64,000 nt of DNA from positions 62,001 to 126,000 of the forward strand of contig JAEYGI010000042.1 of NCBI GenBank assembly GCA_023402395.1, read 5' to 3'. Shown here in pieces: positions 41,915 to 50,411 of the stretch. The notes beneath the pieces are model-generated. The model had not been told where the DNA came from. It did no database searches and worked only from the letters and a program-made list of their open reading frames with translations. This DNA comes from Bacillota bacterium (lineage in GTDB: Bacteria; Bacillota; UBA4882; UBA8346). The translations under genes were made by a program, and so were the position numbers. The first letter of the stretch is position 1. Each line of letters opens with the position of its first letter.

Positions 41915-43010
41915 TAGCTACGATTCCTTGTTCCACCTCAAAAAATCGGCTTAACGAACTCTCAATCGGAAAATCGCGTCGCCCGGTCGAGGTCAAAAAA
42001 GTTTGCGATCCTTCCAGCAGCAATTCCAGAAGCTGTTGTTTGCGCAGATCATCAAATTCGGACATCACGTCATCCAGTAGCAATATCGGATAAACGCCTC
42101 GCGTTTCGCGGATTTTTTCTAGCAAGCCGATTTTCAGCGCCAATACCGCTGTGCGTTGTTGGCCCTGAGATCCAAACGAGCGAAGTTCCATTCCGGTTCC
42201 TAAGGCGATTCGCAGATCATCGCGGTGGGGCCCGACTAAAGTCACCTGCCGGCAAAGTTCGGCCGTTCGCAAACGTTCCAGCTCCCGGCGAAAGACGGTT
42301 TGTAACTGTTCCTCGTCGGCGCTGGCCAGTGCTTGATCATGAAAACCGAGATACGAGAGGCTCAACTCTTCCACATTGCCGCTGATCCGGAACTGGGCGC
42401 GGTTGATATACGGTTGCGCCTCATTTAAAAACTGAATCCGGTACCGGATCACTTTGGAGCCCTTTTCCACCAATTGCTCGCTCCAAACTTCCATTTGTTC
42501 CTGATCCGGCCGGTTGTCCTTTAGCAGCCGGTTACGCTGTTGCAAAACCTGATGATAATTATAATAAACATACCGATACCCGGGATCAATCTGTACCAGA
42601 TAAAAATCGATAAAATCGCGGCGGTGCTGCGGCCCGCCCTTCACAATCTGCAAATCGTCGGGACTGAAGATGACCAACGGGATCTGTCCCAGCAATTCGT
42701 TGTTTTTGACCGGCCGGCCGTCGATTTTAGATTTTTTGGTATCAACGCCGATTCCAATCTCCACCCGGGACTCGGTGGCCGAGGAGTCGAAATCACCCCG
42801 TAAAAAACAAGCTTCCGTCCCCCAACGGATCAATTCCTGATCTTTTTTAGTCCGAAACGACCGGCCGTGGCCGAGCAGAGTGATCGCTTCCAGCAGATTG
42901 GTTTTACCCTGCGCGTTGCGTCCGAAAAAAATATTGATCCGCTCCGAACATTGAATGTCAATGGCGGAATAGTTCCGAAAATCCTTGGCCTTTAAATATT
43001 TTAGGTACAT
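41904..43010 (-). CDS. recF: DNA replication and repair protein RecF
   Basis: SMC-like ATPase that helps load RecA at gaps, 368 residues. ATG at 43010 (MYLKYLKAKDFRNYS) is chosen because RecF proteins begin this way; an in-frame TTG four codons earlier is possible. Walker A FGRNAQGKTNLLEAI, signature SFGSQGQQRTAVLALKIGLLE, and Walker B ILLLDDVMSEFDDLRKQQL are intact. Overlaps the DUF721 gene by 11 nt and lies 15 bp after yaaA. Confidence 0.95.
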   Translation of the reverse strand: MYLKYLKAKDFRNYSAIDIQCSERINIFFGRNAQGKTNLLEAITLLGHGRSFRTKKDQELIRWGTEACFLRGDFDSSATESRVEIGIGVDTKKSKIDGRPVKNNELLGQIPLVIFSPDDLQIVKGGPQHRRDFIDFYLVQIDPGYRYVYYNYHQVLQQRNRLLKDNRPDQEQMEVWSEQLVEKGSKVIRYRIQFLNEAQPYINRAQFRISGNVEELSLSYLGFHDQALASADEEQLQTVFRRELERLRTAELCRQVTLVGPHRDDLRIALGTGMELRSFGSQGQQRTAVLALKIGLLEKIRETRGVYPILLLDDVMSEFDDLRKQQLLELLLEGSQTFLTSTGRRDFPIESSLSRFFEVEQGIVANVL

Positions 43011-43025
43011 CGTTAATTCCAAACG

Positions 43026-43229
43026 TCAAGCCAGAACATATTCCCGGCCTTGAAAAACCACGCGATCCCCGGGTCCCAGTTTCCGCCCTCTCCTGGTTTC
43101 TATTTCGGCATTGACCGAAATCATTCCTTCAGCGATCATCATTTTTGCCTCCGACCCGGATTGGGCGATTCCCGCCCATTTTAAAAACTGGTCGAGCTTA
43201 ATCTGGTCGCTGTTAATCTGAATTTCCAT
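43026..43229 (-). CDS. yaaA: S4-domain RNA-binding protein YaaA (RlbA)
   Basis: 67 residues, nearly all S4 domain: LDQFLKWAGIAQSGSEAKMMI and VNAEIETRRGRKLGPGDRV. Located between dnaN and recF as in Bacillus, where it is linked to ribosome assembly. Confidence 0.92.
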   Translation of the reverse strand: MEIQINSDQIKLDQFLKWAGIAQSGSEAKMMIAEGMISVNAEIETRRGRKLGPGDRVVFQGREYVLA

Positions 43230-43367
43230 TATTTTTAAACTCCCGGCCGCTTTTGAATTTAGTGTTTGAAAAGCGGTTGATCAACTATTCATATTTATGA
43301 TTATACCATTCGAGCTCCGCACCGTGTGTTTTTCCAAACCAATCGATAAAACGATCTCCAGGGCAGG

Positions 43368-44465
43368 TCATACTGTTAATTTCAACGGCATCACCACATA
43401 ACGGTAATCTTCCTGATCGATCCCCTGAAGCAAGGCAGGTTTCTGTTCCTGCGTGTATTTGAAGAAAACCTGCTCGCTGTCGATGGACTTTAGAAAATCC
43501 AATATAAAGCGGGCGTTAAAGCCAATTTCAATGGGCGGTCCAGTCAGTTCAATGGGGATTTCCTCATAGGATCGCCCCTTGTCAGGTTCTTTCGCGGTCA
43601 CAACCATTTGCCCGTCACTGATCGCCATTTTTACCGAAAAACTGACCAGTGCGGTGCGCTCCAGCGCTTCTACGAACTCGGAGCGCTTGATCGCCAATAC
43701 TCCCGAAAAATCTTTCGGGATCACCTGTTCGTACCGGGGGAACTGGGCTTCGACCAGACGGCAGGAGAACACGATTCCGGCTCCCTTGACGAACAGCATC
43801 TTTTCATCGAGTTCGATCGCTAGTTTTTCCTCACTGTTCGCTCCGAAAATATTGGCGATCTCCCGTAACGCCCTAACCGGTATCAAGGCCGTTCTCTGAA
43901 TGGCGCTTTCCAGGGTCAAGTCCTTAATTGCCAGACGATTGATATCGGTGGCCACCAACCGTAGTTTTTCGGTGTCGATTTCCCACAAAACGCTGGACAA
44001 GAAGGGGCGCGGATCTTCGGCCAGCGTGGCATAGGTCGTTTGTTTGACCGCTTCCCGGATCTTCTCGCCGGAGACGAGCACGTGGCCTCCATCCTTCATT
44101 TCCGGCAACGCCGGAAATTCTTCCACAGGGAGCAGCGGTAGCTGATAGGAGGAGCGGCTGCTGCTGATATTGATCATATGGACGCTTTCATCGACTTCAA
44201 TCGTGATTACGCTGGGCGGGAGGTGCCGGACAATCTCCACGAACGTTTTTCCGGGTAACACCAGCGATCCCGGTTGCAGGATCTGAACCTTGGGGATCTT
44301 CACTTCAATCGATATCTCCAGATCAGTCGCCACGCACCGTAGATGGTCGTCTTGAGATTCGATTAAAATTCCGGTAAGAATTGGCAAAGTTGTTTTGGAT
44401 GCCAATGCTCTGGATGTTATTTGTAAAAACTTGGCCAATTCTTCTTGTTGGCAGAGTATCTTCAT
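43368..44465 (-). CDS. dnaN: DNA polymerase III beta sliding clamp
   Basis: 365 residues forming three clamp domains (MKILCQQEELAKFLQ... first; second from about 125; third from about 245). Recognised: ILIESQDDHLRCVATDLEI, LRLVATDINRLA, and the C-terminal DYRYVVMPLKL typical of the protein-binding pocket edge. GGGGGATC precedes the ATG. The 278-bp gap to dnaA carries part of the origin. Confidence 0.96.
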   Translation of the reverse strand: MKILCQQEELAKFLQITSRALASKTTLPILTGILIESQDDHLRCVATDLEISIEVKIPKVQILQPGSLVLPGKTFVEIVRHLPPSVITIEVDESVHMINISSSRSSYQLPLLPVEEFPALPEMKDGGHVLVSGEKIREAVKQTTYATLAEDPRPFLSSVLWEIDTEKLRLVATDINRLAIKDLTLESAIQRTALIPVRALREIANIFGANSEEKLAIELDEKMLFVKGAGIVFSCRLVEAQFPRYEQVIPKDFSGVLAIKRSEFVEALERTALVSFSVKMAISDGQMVVTAKEPDKGRSYEEIPIELTGPPIEIGFNARFILDFLKSIDSEQVFFKYTQEQKPALLQGIDQEDYRYVVMPLKLTV

Positions 44466-44524
44466 GAATGATCCCCCTTTTCGTTTATTAACAGTTTCGA
44501 TTACGTAGGTATTTTTTTTAACCC

Positions 44525-44743
44525 AATTAAATATAAATTAAGTAGTAGTCTTAGTTCCTGTGGATATGTGGAAAACTTTCGCAAAGCAAGGCCAATGGCA
44601 GGTTCGGATTTCGGAATGGTTGGGGAAAAGAAATCCGGTTACTCACAATTTCACATTTTCCACAATGTTCAAAGGCTGTGGATAATTATTATAAACAATC
44701 GGTCCAGTGTTTTTCCACAATTTATTAAGATAAAAAAATATCG
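44525..44743. other. oriC: oriC, dnaA-dnaN intergenic half with DnaA boxes and DnaA-trio-like stretch
   Basis: DnaA boxes: TGTGGATAA at 44677-44685 (perfect, inverted), TGTGGATAT at 44559-44567, and a weaker TGTGGAAAA at 44567. Immediately beside 44559 is TTCC and then a run read 3' to 5' as GAT-TCT-GAT-GAT-GAA (44540-44554), the pattern of DnaA-trios in the basal unwinding system, leading into AT-rich AATTAAATATAAATTA. In Bacillus the unwinding element is likewise between dnaA and dnaN. Confidence 0.75.
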
Positions 44744-46069
44744 TTATTGCCCCAGTTTATGGATTAAATTTTTGATGATTCGATCCACTTCCGCGTCATC
44801 CTTGATTAATTCTTGAATTTTCTCACAGGAATGAATCACCGTGGTATGGTCCCTGCCTCCAAATTCCTGTCCGATCTTGGGCAGCGAATAATCAGTCAAT
44901 TCTCTGACCAGATACATGGCGATCTGCCGGGGGAACGTCACATTTTTACTGCGCCGTTGCGTCTTCAACTCTTCCAACTCCAAATTGAAGAAATCAGCGA
45001 CCGCCTGTTGAATCAGGGGGATGGTTACCCGCTTCGATTTCGAGGAATTGACGTCCTTTAAGACCTCGTTGGCCAGATCCAGGGAGATCTGGCGATTGTG
45101 GAAGGAGGCATAGGCAATGATCCGGATCAGTGCGCCTTCCAGTTCCCGGATATTGGAATTGATCTGATCGGCGATGTGCACGGTGACGTCATTGGGAAGA
45201 TTCCAGCCTTCAGTCCCTGCTTTCTTGCGCAAAATGGCGATGCGCGTTTCCAGATCGGGCGCTTGGATATCAGTGATCAACCCCCATTCAAACCGGGAGC
45301 GCAATCGATCCTCCAGGGTCGGGATTTCCTTGGGGGGCCGGTCGCTGGAGATGACAATCTGCCGTCCGGATTCGTATAGCGTGTTGAAAGTGTGGAAAAA
45401 CTCTTCCTGAGTGCTTTCTTTGCCGACAAAGAATTGAATGTCGTCGATCATCAACACATCGACGTTACGGTAAGTATCCCGGAACTGCGGCGTCCGGTTG
45501 AACCGGATCGCATTGATCAATTCATTGGTAAACTTTTCAGAGGAGACATAAACCACCCTGAAATCGGCGTGGCTTTTTAGGACAAATTGGCCGATGGCTT
45601 GCATCAGATGGGTTTTCCCCAAACCGACCCCGCCGTAGATGAAGAGCGGGTTATAGGCCTTTCCCGGCGCTTCGGCAACGGCCAGCGAGGCCGCATGGGC
45701 AAAGCGGTTGCTTTCGCCGACCACGAAGCTTTCAAAGGTGTATTTTGGGTTCAATTGGTTCGGTTGCGGCCCCGCCGCGGGGATCACCGGAGCCGGCGGA
45801 GCGATTTTGTGAGAATCTTCACGATCGGGCGTCACAAATTTCAACTCCACCTCTTCTTCCACCAATTCCTTGATGGTGGCGGTGAGCAGGGGGGAATAGC
45901 GCGATTCGAGCCAATCCCGGGCAAAATCGTTGGGAACTTCGACGGTCAAGATATTGTTTTCGAAAGAAAGCGGCTTGGTCGGCTTCAACCAAGTTTCAAA
46001 ACTGGGCTTGCTCAAAAACGAAGCCACTGACTCCAGGGTTTTTTCCCAGAGAGTTATAAAATCATTCAT
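44744..46069 (-). CDS. dnaA: Chromosomal replication initiator protein DnaA
   Basis: 441 residues. Domain I (LWEKTLESVASFLSKPSFETWLKPTKPL, first 85), short linker, domain III AAA+ (YGGVGLGKTHLMQAIGQ Walker A; VLMIDDIQFFVGKESTQEEFFHTFN Walker B/sensor; ISSDRPPKEI), domain IV helix-turn-helix signature GRDHTTVIHSCEKIQ. GAGGTG lies 8 bp before ATG. DnaA boxes on both sides suggest autoregulation. Confidence 0.97.
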   Translation of the reverse strand: MNDFITLWEKTLESVASFLSKPSFETWLKPTKPLSFENNILTVEVPNDFARDWLESRYSPLLTATIKELVEEEVELKFVTPDREDSHKIAPPAPVIPAAGPQPNQLNPKYTFESFVVGESNRFAHAASLAVAEAPGKAYNPLFIYGGVGLGKTHLMQAIGQFVLKSHADFRVVYVSSEKFTNELINAIRFNRTPQFRDTYRNVDVLMIDDIQFFVGKESTQEEFFHTFNTLYESGRQIVISSDRPPKEIPTLEDRLRSRFEWGLITDIQAPDLETRIAILRKKAGTEGWNLPNDVTVHIADQINSNIRELEGALIRIIAYASFHNRQISLDLANEVLKDVNSSKSKRVTIPLIQQAVADFFNLELEELKTQRRSKNVTFPRQIAMYLVRELTDYSLPKIGQEFGGRDHTTVIHSCEKIQELIKDDAEVDRIIKNLIHKLGQ

Positions 46070-46085
46070 GGTGTAGGCACCTCGG

Positions 46086-46260
46086 AATGTTATTCACAAC
46101 TGTGGATAAAATGTGGATAATCGTTAAAACCCTTGATGGGACAATCAAAATTCTCAAAATCGAAAAAAAATAAACGAGCCTCCGGATCGCATCAATTCAA
46201 TCTATCCACAGAAAGGCAGTTTTCCACAAAAACATCCACAGCCTGTGGATAATTTTCGAA
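46086..46260. other. oriC: oriC, upstream-dnaA half: DnaA-box cluster
   Basis: TTATTCACA (46090), TGTGGATAA (46101), TGTGGATAA (46112), CTATCCACA (46202), TTTTCCACA (46219-46228 region), ACATCCACA (46232) and TGTGGATAA (46244). Three are perfect 9-mers; the pairs at 46101/46112 and 46232/46244 are 11-12 bp apart, one helical turn. AT-rich sequence follows (ATAATAATAAC near 46268). This divides the leftward and rightward gene sets and is followed by the rpmH promoter. Confidence 0.85.
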
Positions 46261-46407
46261 ACCCCTATAATAATAACAAAATCTCTAGGTTTTGGCAATT
46301 TAAATTATCCGGCGGATTCAGGCTTGAACCTTTGACATCCTCAATTTTTCGCCTGGAAAGTCGGGGAGAAACAACAATGCGATCGGGTGTGCCGGAATTC
46401 CCGGCTA

Positions 46408-46436
46408 TTGACTTCGAAAATGGTTCCGTTTATAAT
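46408..46436 (+). promoter_or_regulatory. Sigma-A promoter of the rpmH operon
   Basis: TTGACT (46408-46413), 17-bp spacer, TATAAT (46431-46436); transcription would begin near 46443, about 40 bp before rpmH. Confidence 0.85.
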
Positions 46437-46480
46437 TATATACGTCTAATTTTATCTCTTTATTGTGAGGTGAGTCAAAG

Positions 46481-46615
46481 ATGAAAATGACCTACCAGCC
46501 GAATCGGCGAAAATATAAGAAGGATCACGGTTTTTTGGTTCGGATGTCCACCAAGGGCGGCCGGAAGACGATCAATCGTCGTCGGGCCAAGGGACGCAAA
46601 GAATTATCGGCTTAA
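46481..46615 (+). CDS. rpmH: Large-subunit ribosomal protein L34
   Basis: 44 residues, the standard length: MKMTYQPNRRKYKKDHGFLV then RMSTKGGRKTINRRRAKGRK. GTGAGG lies just upstream of the ATG. The second residue pair is KM rather than the usual KR, and HGFLVRM replaces HGFRARM; otherwise canonical. First gene of the rightward operon after oriC. Confidence 0.97.
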   Translation: MKMTYQPNRRKYKKDHGFLVRMSTKGGRKTINRRRAKGRKELSA

Positions 46616-46630
46616 TGTGAGCGATTAGTT

Positions 46631-46999
46631 TTGGCAAAGTTTGAGACGATCAAAAAAAACGAAGATTTTCAAAGGATATTTGAAAAAGGCCACTCAATTT
46701 CCGGTAGGTATATAGTGGTCTATTTTCTTCATACTTCTTCCAATCAGACCCGTTTCGGCTTTTGTGTTGGGAAAAAGACGGGATCCGCCGTGACTCGCAA
46801 CCGAATCCGGCGTATTTTTCGCGAAGTGATTGCGCTTTTGCAACCTATCGGGGAAAACGGCCTGGATATTTTGATTGTCGGCCGCCCGATGGTTGTCCGC
46901 GCCGATTTTAACCGTATATTTGGCGAAATCAAACATATACTTTGGAATGCCGGCCTCAAATCTTCCCAATCACAGCAAAATATGGAGGATTACCGATGA
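46631..46999 (+). CDS. rnpA: Ribonuclease P protein component
   Basis: 122 residues from TTG at 46631; no nearby ATG or GTG keeps the frame, and MAKFETIKKNEDFQRIFEKGHSI aligns with the usual RnpA start. The central loop and signature VGKKTGSAVTRNRIRRIFREV contain the RNR RNA-contact motif. Lies 15 bp after rpmH and overlaps yidD by 4 nt. Confidence 0.94.
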   Translation: MAKFETIKKNEDFQRIFEKGHSISGRYIVVYFLHTSSNQTRFGFCVGKKTGSAVTRNRIRRIFREVIALLQPIGENGLDILIVGRPMVVRADFNRIFGEIKHILWNAGLKSSQSQQNMEDYR

Positions 47000-47211
47000 A
47001 AGGTATCATCCTTTTTTTTATAATTATCTACCAAAAACTGATCTCTCCGTTATTTCCGAACGCTTGTCGCTATTACCCCTCTTGTTCCCAATACGCATAC
47101 CAGGCGGTTCAACGGTTCGGAGCCATGAAAGGAGTTTATCTGGGCATCCGCCGCATCTTGCGTTGCAATCCGTTCGCGTCGGGAGGCTATGACCCGGTTC
47201 CCGAAAAATAG
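46996..47211 (+). CDS. yidD: Membrane protein insertion efficiency factor YidD
   Basis: 71 residues. ATG at 46996 overlaps the rnpA stop (ATGA) and has TATGGAGGAT upstream. Amphipathic N-terminus (KGIILFFIIIYQKLISPLFP), the three-cysteine motif CRYYPSCSQYAYQA and RCNPFASGGYDPVP are all present. Acts at the inner membrane with YidC. Confidence 0.95.
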   Translation: MKGIILFFIIIYQKLISPLFPNACRYYPSCSQYAYQAVQRFGAMKGVYLGIRRILRCNPFASGGYDPVPEK

Positions 47212-47249
47212 CCTCACAAGCAGTTTAATTACGAAAGGGTGTCATCAAT

Positions 47250-47918
47250 TTGGATAAAATTTTAGAGCCGGTAGTGCTGTTGTTCAAGAATATATTGATC
47301 TTTTTCAATACATACCTTGATAACTGGGGTCTTTCCATTATCATTCTCACGCTTTTGATTAAGATTGTCCTGTTCCCGACCACCCTCAAACAATTCCGGG
47401 CCATGGACAAGATGAAGAAGATCCAGCCCAAGTTAAAAGAGATTCAGGATAAATTCAAGGACAAGCCCGAAGAGCTTCAACGGCGGACCATGGAACTATA
47501 TAAGAAAGAAGAAGTCAATCCGTTTGGAAGCTGCTTGCCGACCCTTCTGCAGATCCCGATCCTCTTTGCTATGTACTATCTGCTGTCTGAACCGAAGTTC
47601 ATGTCTTCCCTTATTCAAGACTCTCGTTTTCTATGGTTTTCGCTGAGCGGTAAGAATGATCTGATTTTGGCGGCTCTTTCCGGACTGACCACTTTTTATC
47701 AGCAGAAGCTTACCACTCCCGCCAGCGGCGGCGACGCCAATCAACAGATGCAGATGATGTTGTACATTATGCCGGCCTTCCTGGCGTTTATCACCTATAC
47801 GGTCAGCGCCGGCGTCGGTTTATACTGGGTTGCCAGCAATATTATTGGTATTGCTCAGCAGTACTTGATTAACGAATACTTTATCGTCAAAGAGCAGCAT
47901 CAAGAGAAAAAGGGATAA
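47250..47918 (+). CDS. yidC: Membrane protein insertase YidC (Oxa1/SpoIIIJ family)
   Basis: 222 residues from TTG at 47250 (GAAAGGGTG upstream). Short YidC2-type with about five helices; no lipobox cysteine, unlike Bacillus SpoIIIJ. LSIIILTLLIKIVLFPTTLKQ in TM1 has Lys where the family usually has the groove Arg. Cytoplasmic coiled coil (MDKMKKIQPKLKEIQDKFKDKPEEL, in part), NPFGSCLPTLLQIPILFAMY, and VSAGVGLYWVASNIIGIAQQY follow. Inserts membrane proteins, including sporulation factors. Confidence 0.94.
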   Translation: MDKILEPVVLLFKNILIFFNTYLDNWGLSIIILTLLIKIVLFPTTLKQFRAMDKMKKIQPKLKEIQDKFKDKPEELQRRTMELYKKEEVNPFGSCLPTLLQIPILFAMYYLLSEPKFMSSLIQDSRFLWFSLSGKNDLILAALSGLTTFYQQKLTTPASGGDANQQMQMMLYIMPAFLAFITYTVSAGVGLYWVASNIIGIAQQYLINEYFIVKEQHQEKKG

Positions 47919-47972
47919 ACACCCGCCGGGAATCAAATACCACTTTGGTTGAAAAGGAGGGTATAATTATAA

Positions 47973-48614
47973 ATGAAATCCGTCGTTAAAGTGGGGAAAT
48001 CTCCGGAGGAAGCCACCGCCGAGGCCTTAAGGGAATTGGGTGTCAGCCGCGAACAGGTGGATATTGAGGTTACCGAGGAGAGCGGCAAGGGGTTGCTCAG
48101 CTTTTTGTCCGCTAAAACCTATCGGGTTCGGGTCACCGTTAAAGAGGATCTGGGACAAACCGCCGGCCTTTTCCTCCGCGAAATGCTGGTTAACATGGGA
48201 ATCACCGCGCAGGTCGAAATCTTCCGCAAAAAGGATTATACCGTTTTGAATATCAACGGCAAGGATCTGGGAGTATTGATCGGCAAACACGGACAAACTT
48301 TAGACGCGATTCAATATTTGATCAATTTGGCGATTAACAAGAGTCGCCCCGAAAAGGAACGGATCATCATTGACGTCGAGGGTTACCGGAGGCGGCGCGA
48401 GGAAACCTTGCGGCGCCTGGCGGTTAAACTGGCCGACAAAGTGAAGCGCGAGGGCAAAAAACAAATATTGGAGCCGATGAGCCCCCAGGAACGCCGGATC
48501 ATCCATTCAACCCTTCAAGGATACAAAGAGGTTTTTACTTATAGCGAAGGGCAGGACCCTTACAGACACGTAATTATCTCACCTCAAGACTTTGAAGAAA
48601 AGAACCCGGTTTAA
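47973..48614 (+). CDS. khpB: RNA-binding protein KhpB (Jag/SpoIIIJ-associated)
   Basis: 213 residues: N-terminal Jag-N domain (about 1-50; KSVVKVGKSPEEATAEALRELGV), KH domain with GKHGQTLDAIQYLINL (about 105-120), and C-terminal R3H domain (PMSPQERRIIHSTLQGYKEVFT). AAAAGGAGGG precedes the ATG. Follows yidC by 54 bp, normal order; a terminator overlaps its stop codon. Confidence 0.95.
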   Translation: MKSVVKVGKSPEEATAEALRELGVSREQVDIEVTEESGKGLLSFLSAKTYRVRVTVKEDLGQTAGLFLREMLVNMGITAQVEIFRKKDYTVLNINGKDLGVLIGKHGQTLDAIQYLINLAINKSRPEKERIIIDVEGYRRRREETLRRLAVKLADKVKREGKKQILEPMSPQERRIIHSTLQGYKEVFTYSEGQDPYRHVIISPQDFEEKNPV

Positions 48615-48628
48615 CCGGGTTTTCTCAT
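48603..48628 (+). terminator. Intrinsic terminator of the rpmH-khpB operon
   Basis: AACCCGG-TTTAA-CCGGGTT followed by TTCTC, starting inside the last codons of khpB. mnmE therefore needs its own promoter, which is not obvious. Confidence 0.75.
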
Positions 48629-48659
48629 TGCGTCCTTGATTTAATTCGTTTTATTTCCC

Positions 48660-48851
48660 AATCGAAAGATTCCGTTGCCAAATCGAAAGCAACCGAAAGC
48701 AAACGAAAACATTTTATTGCCAAATCAAAAGGATTCGAAACCAAACGAAAGTGTTTTATTACCCAACCGAAAGTATTCGAAAGCAAGTGAAAGTGTTTTG
48801 TTGTCGAATCGAAAGTATCCGAAAGCAAACGAAAGAATTCGAAAGGGAAAT
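48660..48851. repeat. 42-bp-register array of CGAAAG motifs
   Basis: The 398-bp gap between khpB and mnmE holds CGAAAG (or one-base variants) at 48663, 48684, 48694, 48704, 48726, 48736, 48746, 48768, 48778, 48788, 48810, 48820, 48830 and 48840: spacing 10, 10, 22, i.e. a 42-bp unit with three motifs on one helical face and a TTTTATTGCC-like filler. Both strands are open (14-residue peptide periods such as LPNRKYSKASESVL) but without ribosome sites. No gene is assigned here. Confidence 0.8.
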
Positions 48852-49012
48852 GGGTCCGGAAAATGAATTTCCCAGGTCGCGCTACGGGCTGGACGGGAGG
48901 ATGAAGACCTATCTCTCGCTCTTCCCTAAGAGGGAAGAGTAACCGATGCCTTCGTGGTTTTAAAAGCAGAATGAAAGATTTTGAACGAACCGTCAGGAAA
49001 GGATTTAAACGG

Positions 49013-50395
49013 ATGTTTCTTCATGATACCATCGCCGCCATTGCTACACCGCCCGGGGAATCGGGCATTGGTATCATCCGCATCAGCGGTCCAGAGGCCA
49101 AAGCTATCGCTTGCCAAATACTGCGGACCGGCCGCGGCCGACCCGTGGCCGAAATTCCGGATCACCAAATAAGGCATGGCCTGGTTTTCGATCCCGGGAC
49201 GCAACATCCGGTGGATGAAGTCTTATATTTTTACGCCGCCCGGCCGCGCAGCTTCACTGCCGAGGATACCGTGGAAATTCATTGCCACGGCGGCGGCTAT
49301 ATCGTCAAGAAAGTGCTGGAGATCTTGCTGCGCCGGGGCGCACGCCTGGCCGAGCCCGGCGAATTCACGCAACGGGCCTTTTTGAACGGGCGGATCGATC
49401 TGGTCCAGGCGGAATCGATCATTGATCTGATCCGGGCCAAGTCTGCGGCAGCCCACGGCCTGGCCCTCAATCAGCTGACCGGCCGGGCCTCGCGGCAGAT
49501 CGACGCCATTGAGGGTCGGCTTTATCAGATGTTGGTTGCTATTGAAGCGGTGCTCGATTTTCCCGAGGAGGGGATCCCGGAGACCGGCCGTGCCGATCTG
49601 TTGGCTCAGGCCAACGAGATCGAGGGGCAATTGGACGAAATGTATGCAGCGATCGATTGCAACCGCAAGATCCGCGACGGTTTTTCGGTGGTCATCGCTG
49701 GCCGGCCCAATGTCGGGAAGTCCAGCCTTTTTAACGCCTTTCTGCAGGAAGAACGGGCGATCGTCACCGAGATCCCCGGTACCACACGCGATATTCTTGA
49801 GGCTGAGCTGCAGCTTCAAGGAGTTCTTTACCGGATCGCGGATACGGCCGGTTTGCGTGTTACCGATCATCCGGTGGAGCGGATCGGGATCAGCAAAGCC
49901 GAGCAATTGCTGGAAGAGGCCGATTTGATCCTTTTCGTGCTGGACGGCGGAGCGGCCCTGACTGAGGACGACCGGCGCATCGCCGCCCGGCTGTCGGGCC
50001 GCCGCTTTATCGCGGTGATCAATAAACTGGACCTGCCCCGACGCTTGGATCTGGATTTGCTGGCTGATTTTCATCCGGTCGAAGTTATCGAAATTTCGGT
50101 AAAACAAGAGATCGGAATGGATCGGCTTCTGGCCGTCCTCACCGGACTGGTGGCCCGGGGCGAGTTGGAACTGGACGACCGGATCACGCTTTCGAGCCCC
50201 AGGCACAAGGCGGCGCTGGCCAGCGCCGGCGATGCCCTGCGCAGTTTCAGCGACGGACTTCAGTCGGGCCGCACCGAGGATTTGTTGGCTATTGATCTTC
50301 GTTCCTGCCTGCACGCGATCGGTGAGATCACCGGTAAGAACGTTTCCGAGGAAGTCATTAAGGGAATTTTCGCGAATTTTTGCATTGGAAAATAA
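49013..50395 (+). CDS. mnmE: tRNA uridine-5-carboxymethylaminomethyl(34) synthesis GTPase MnmE
   Basis: 460 residues. ATG at 49013 (MFLHDTIAAIATPPGESG) has AGGAAAGG 9 bp upstream; the longer frame from 48971 is not needed. N-terminal formyl-THF-binding domain, helical domain, and inserted G domain with GRPNVGKSSLFNAF, DTAGLR and NKLD; the last residues FCIGK carry the catalytic C-[LIV]-G-K. Works with MnmG to make cmnm5U34 in tRNAs. Here it is followed by two mnmG genes. Confidence 0.96.
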   Translation: MFLHDTIAAIATPPGESGIGIIRISGPEAKAIACQILRTGRGRPVAEIPDHQIRHGLVFDPGTQHPVDEVLYFYAARPRSFTAEDTVEIHCHGGGYIVKKVLEILLRRGARLAEPGEFTQRAFLNGRIDLVQAESIIDLIRAKSAAAHGLALNQLTGRASRQIDAIEGRLYQMLVAIEAVLDFPEEGIPETGRADLLAQANEIEGQLDEMYAAIDCNRKIRDGFSVVIAGRPNVGKSSLFNAFLQEERAIVTEIPGTTRDILEAELQLQGVLYRIADTAGLRVTDHPVERIGISKAEQLLEEADLILFVLDGGAALTEDDRRIAARLSGRRFIAVINKLDLPRRLDLDLLADFHPVEVIEISVKQEIGMDRLLAVLTGLVARGELELDDRITLSSPRHKAALASAGDALRSFSDGLQSGRTEDLLAIDLRSCLHAIGEITGKNVSEEVIKGIFANFCIGK

Positions 50396-50411
50396 ACGGG
50401 GATTAAACGCC

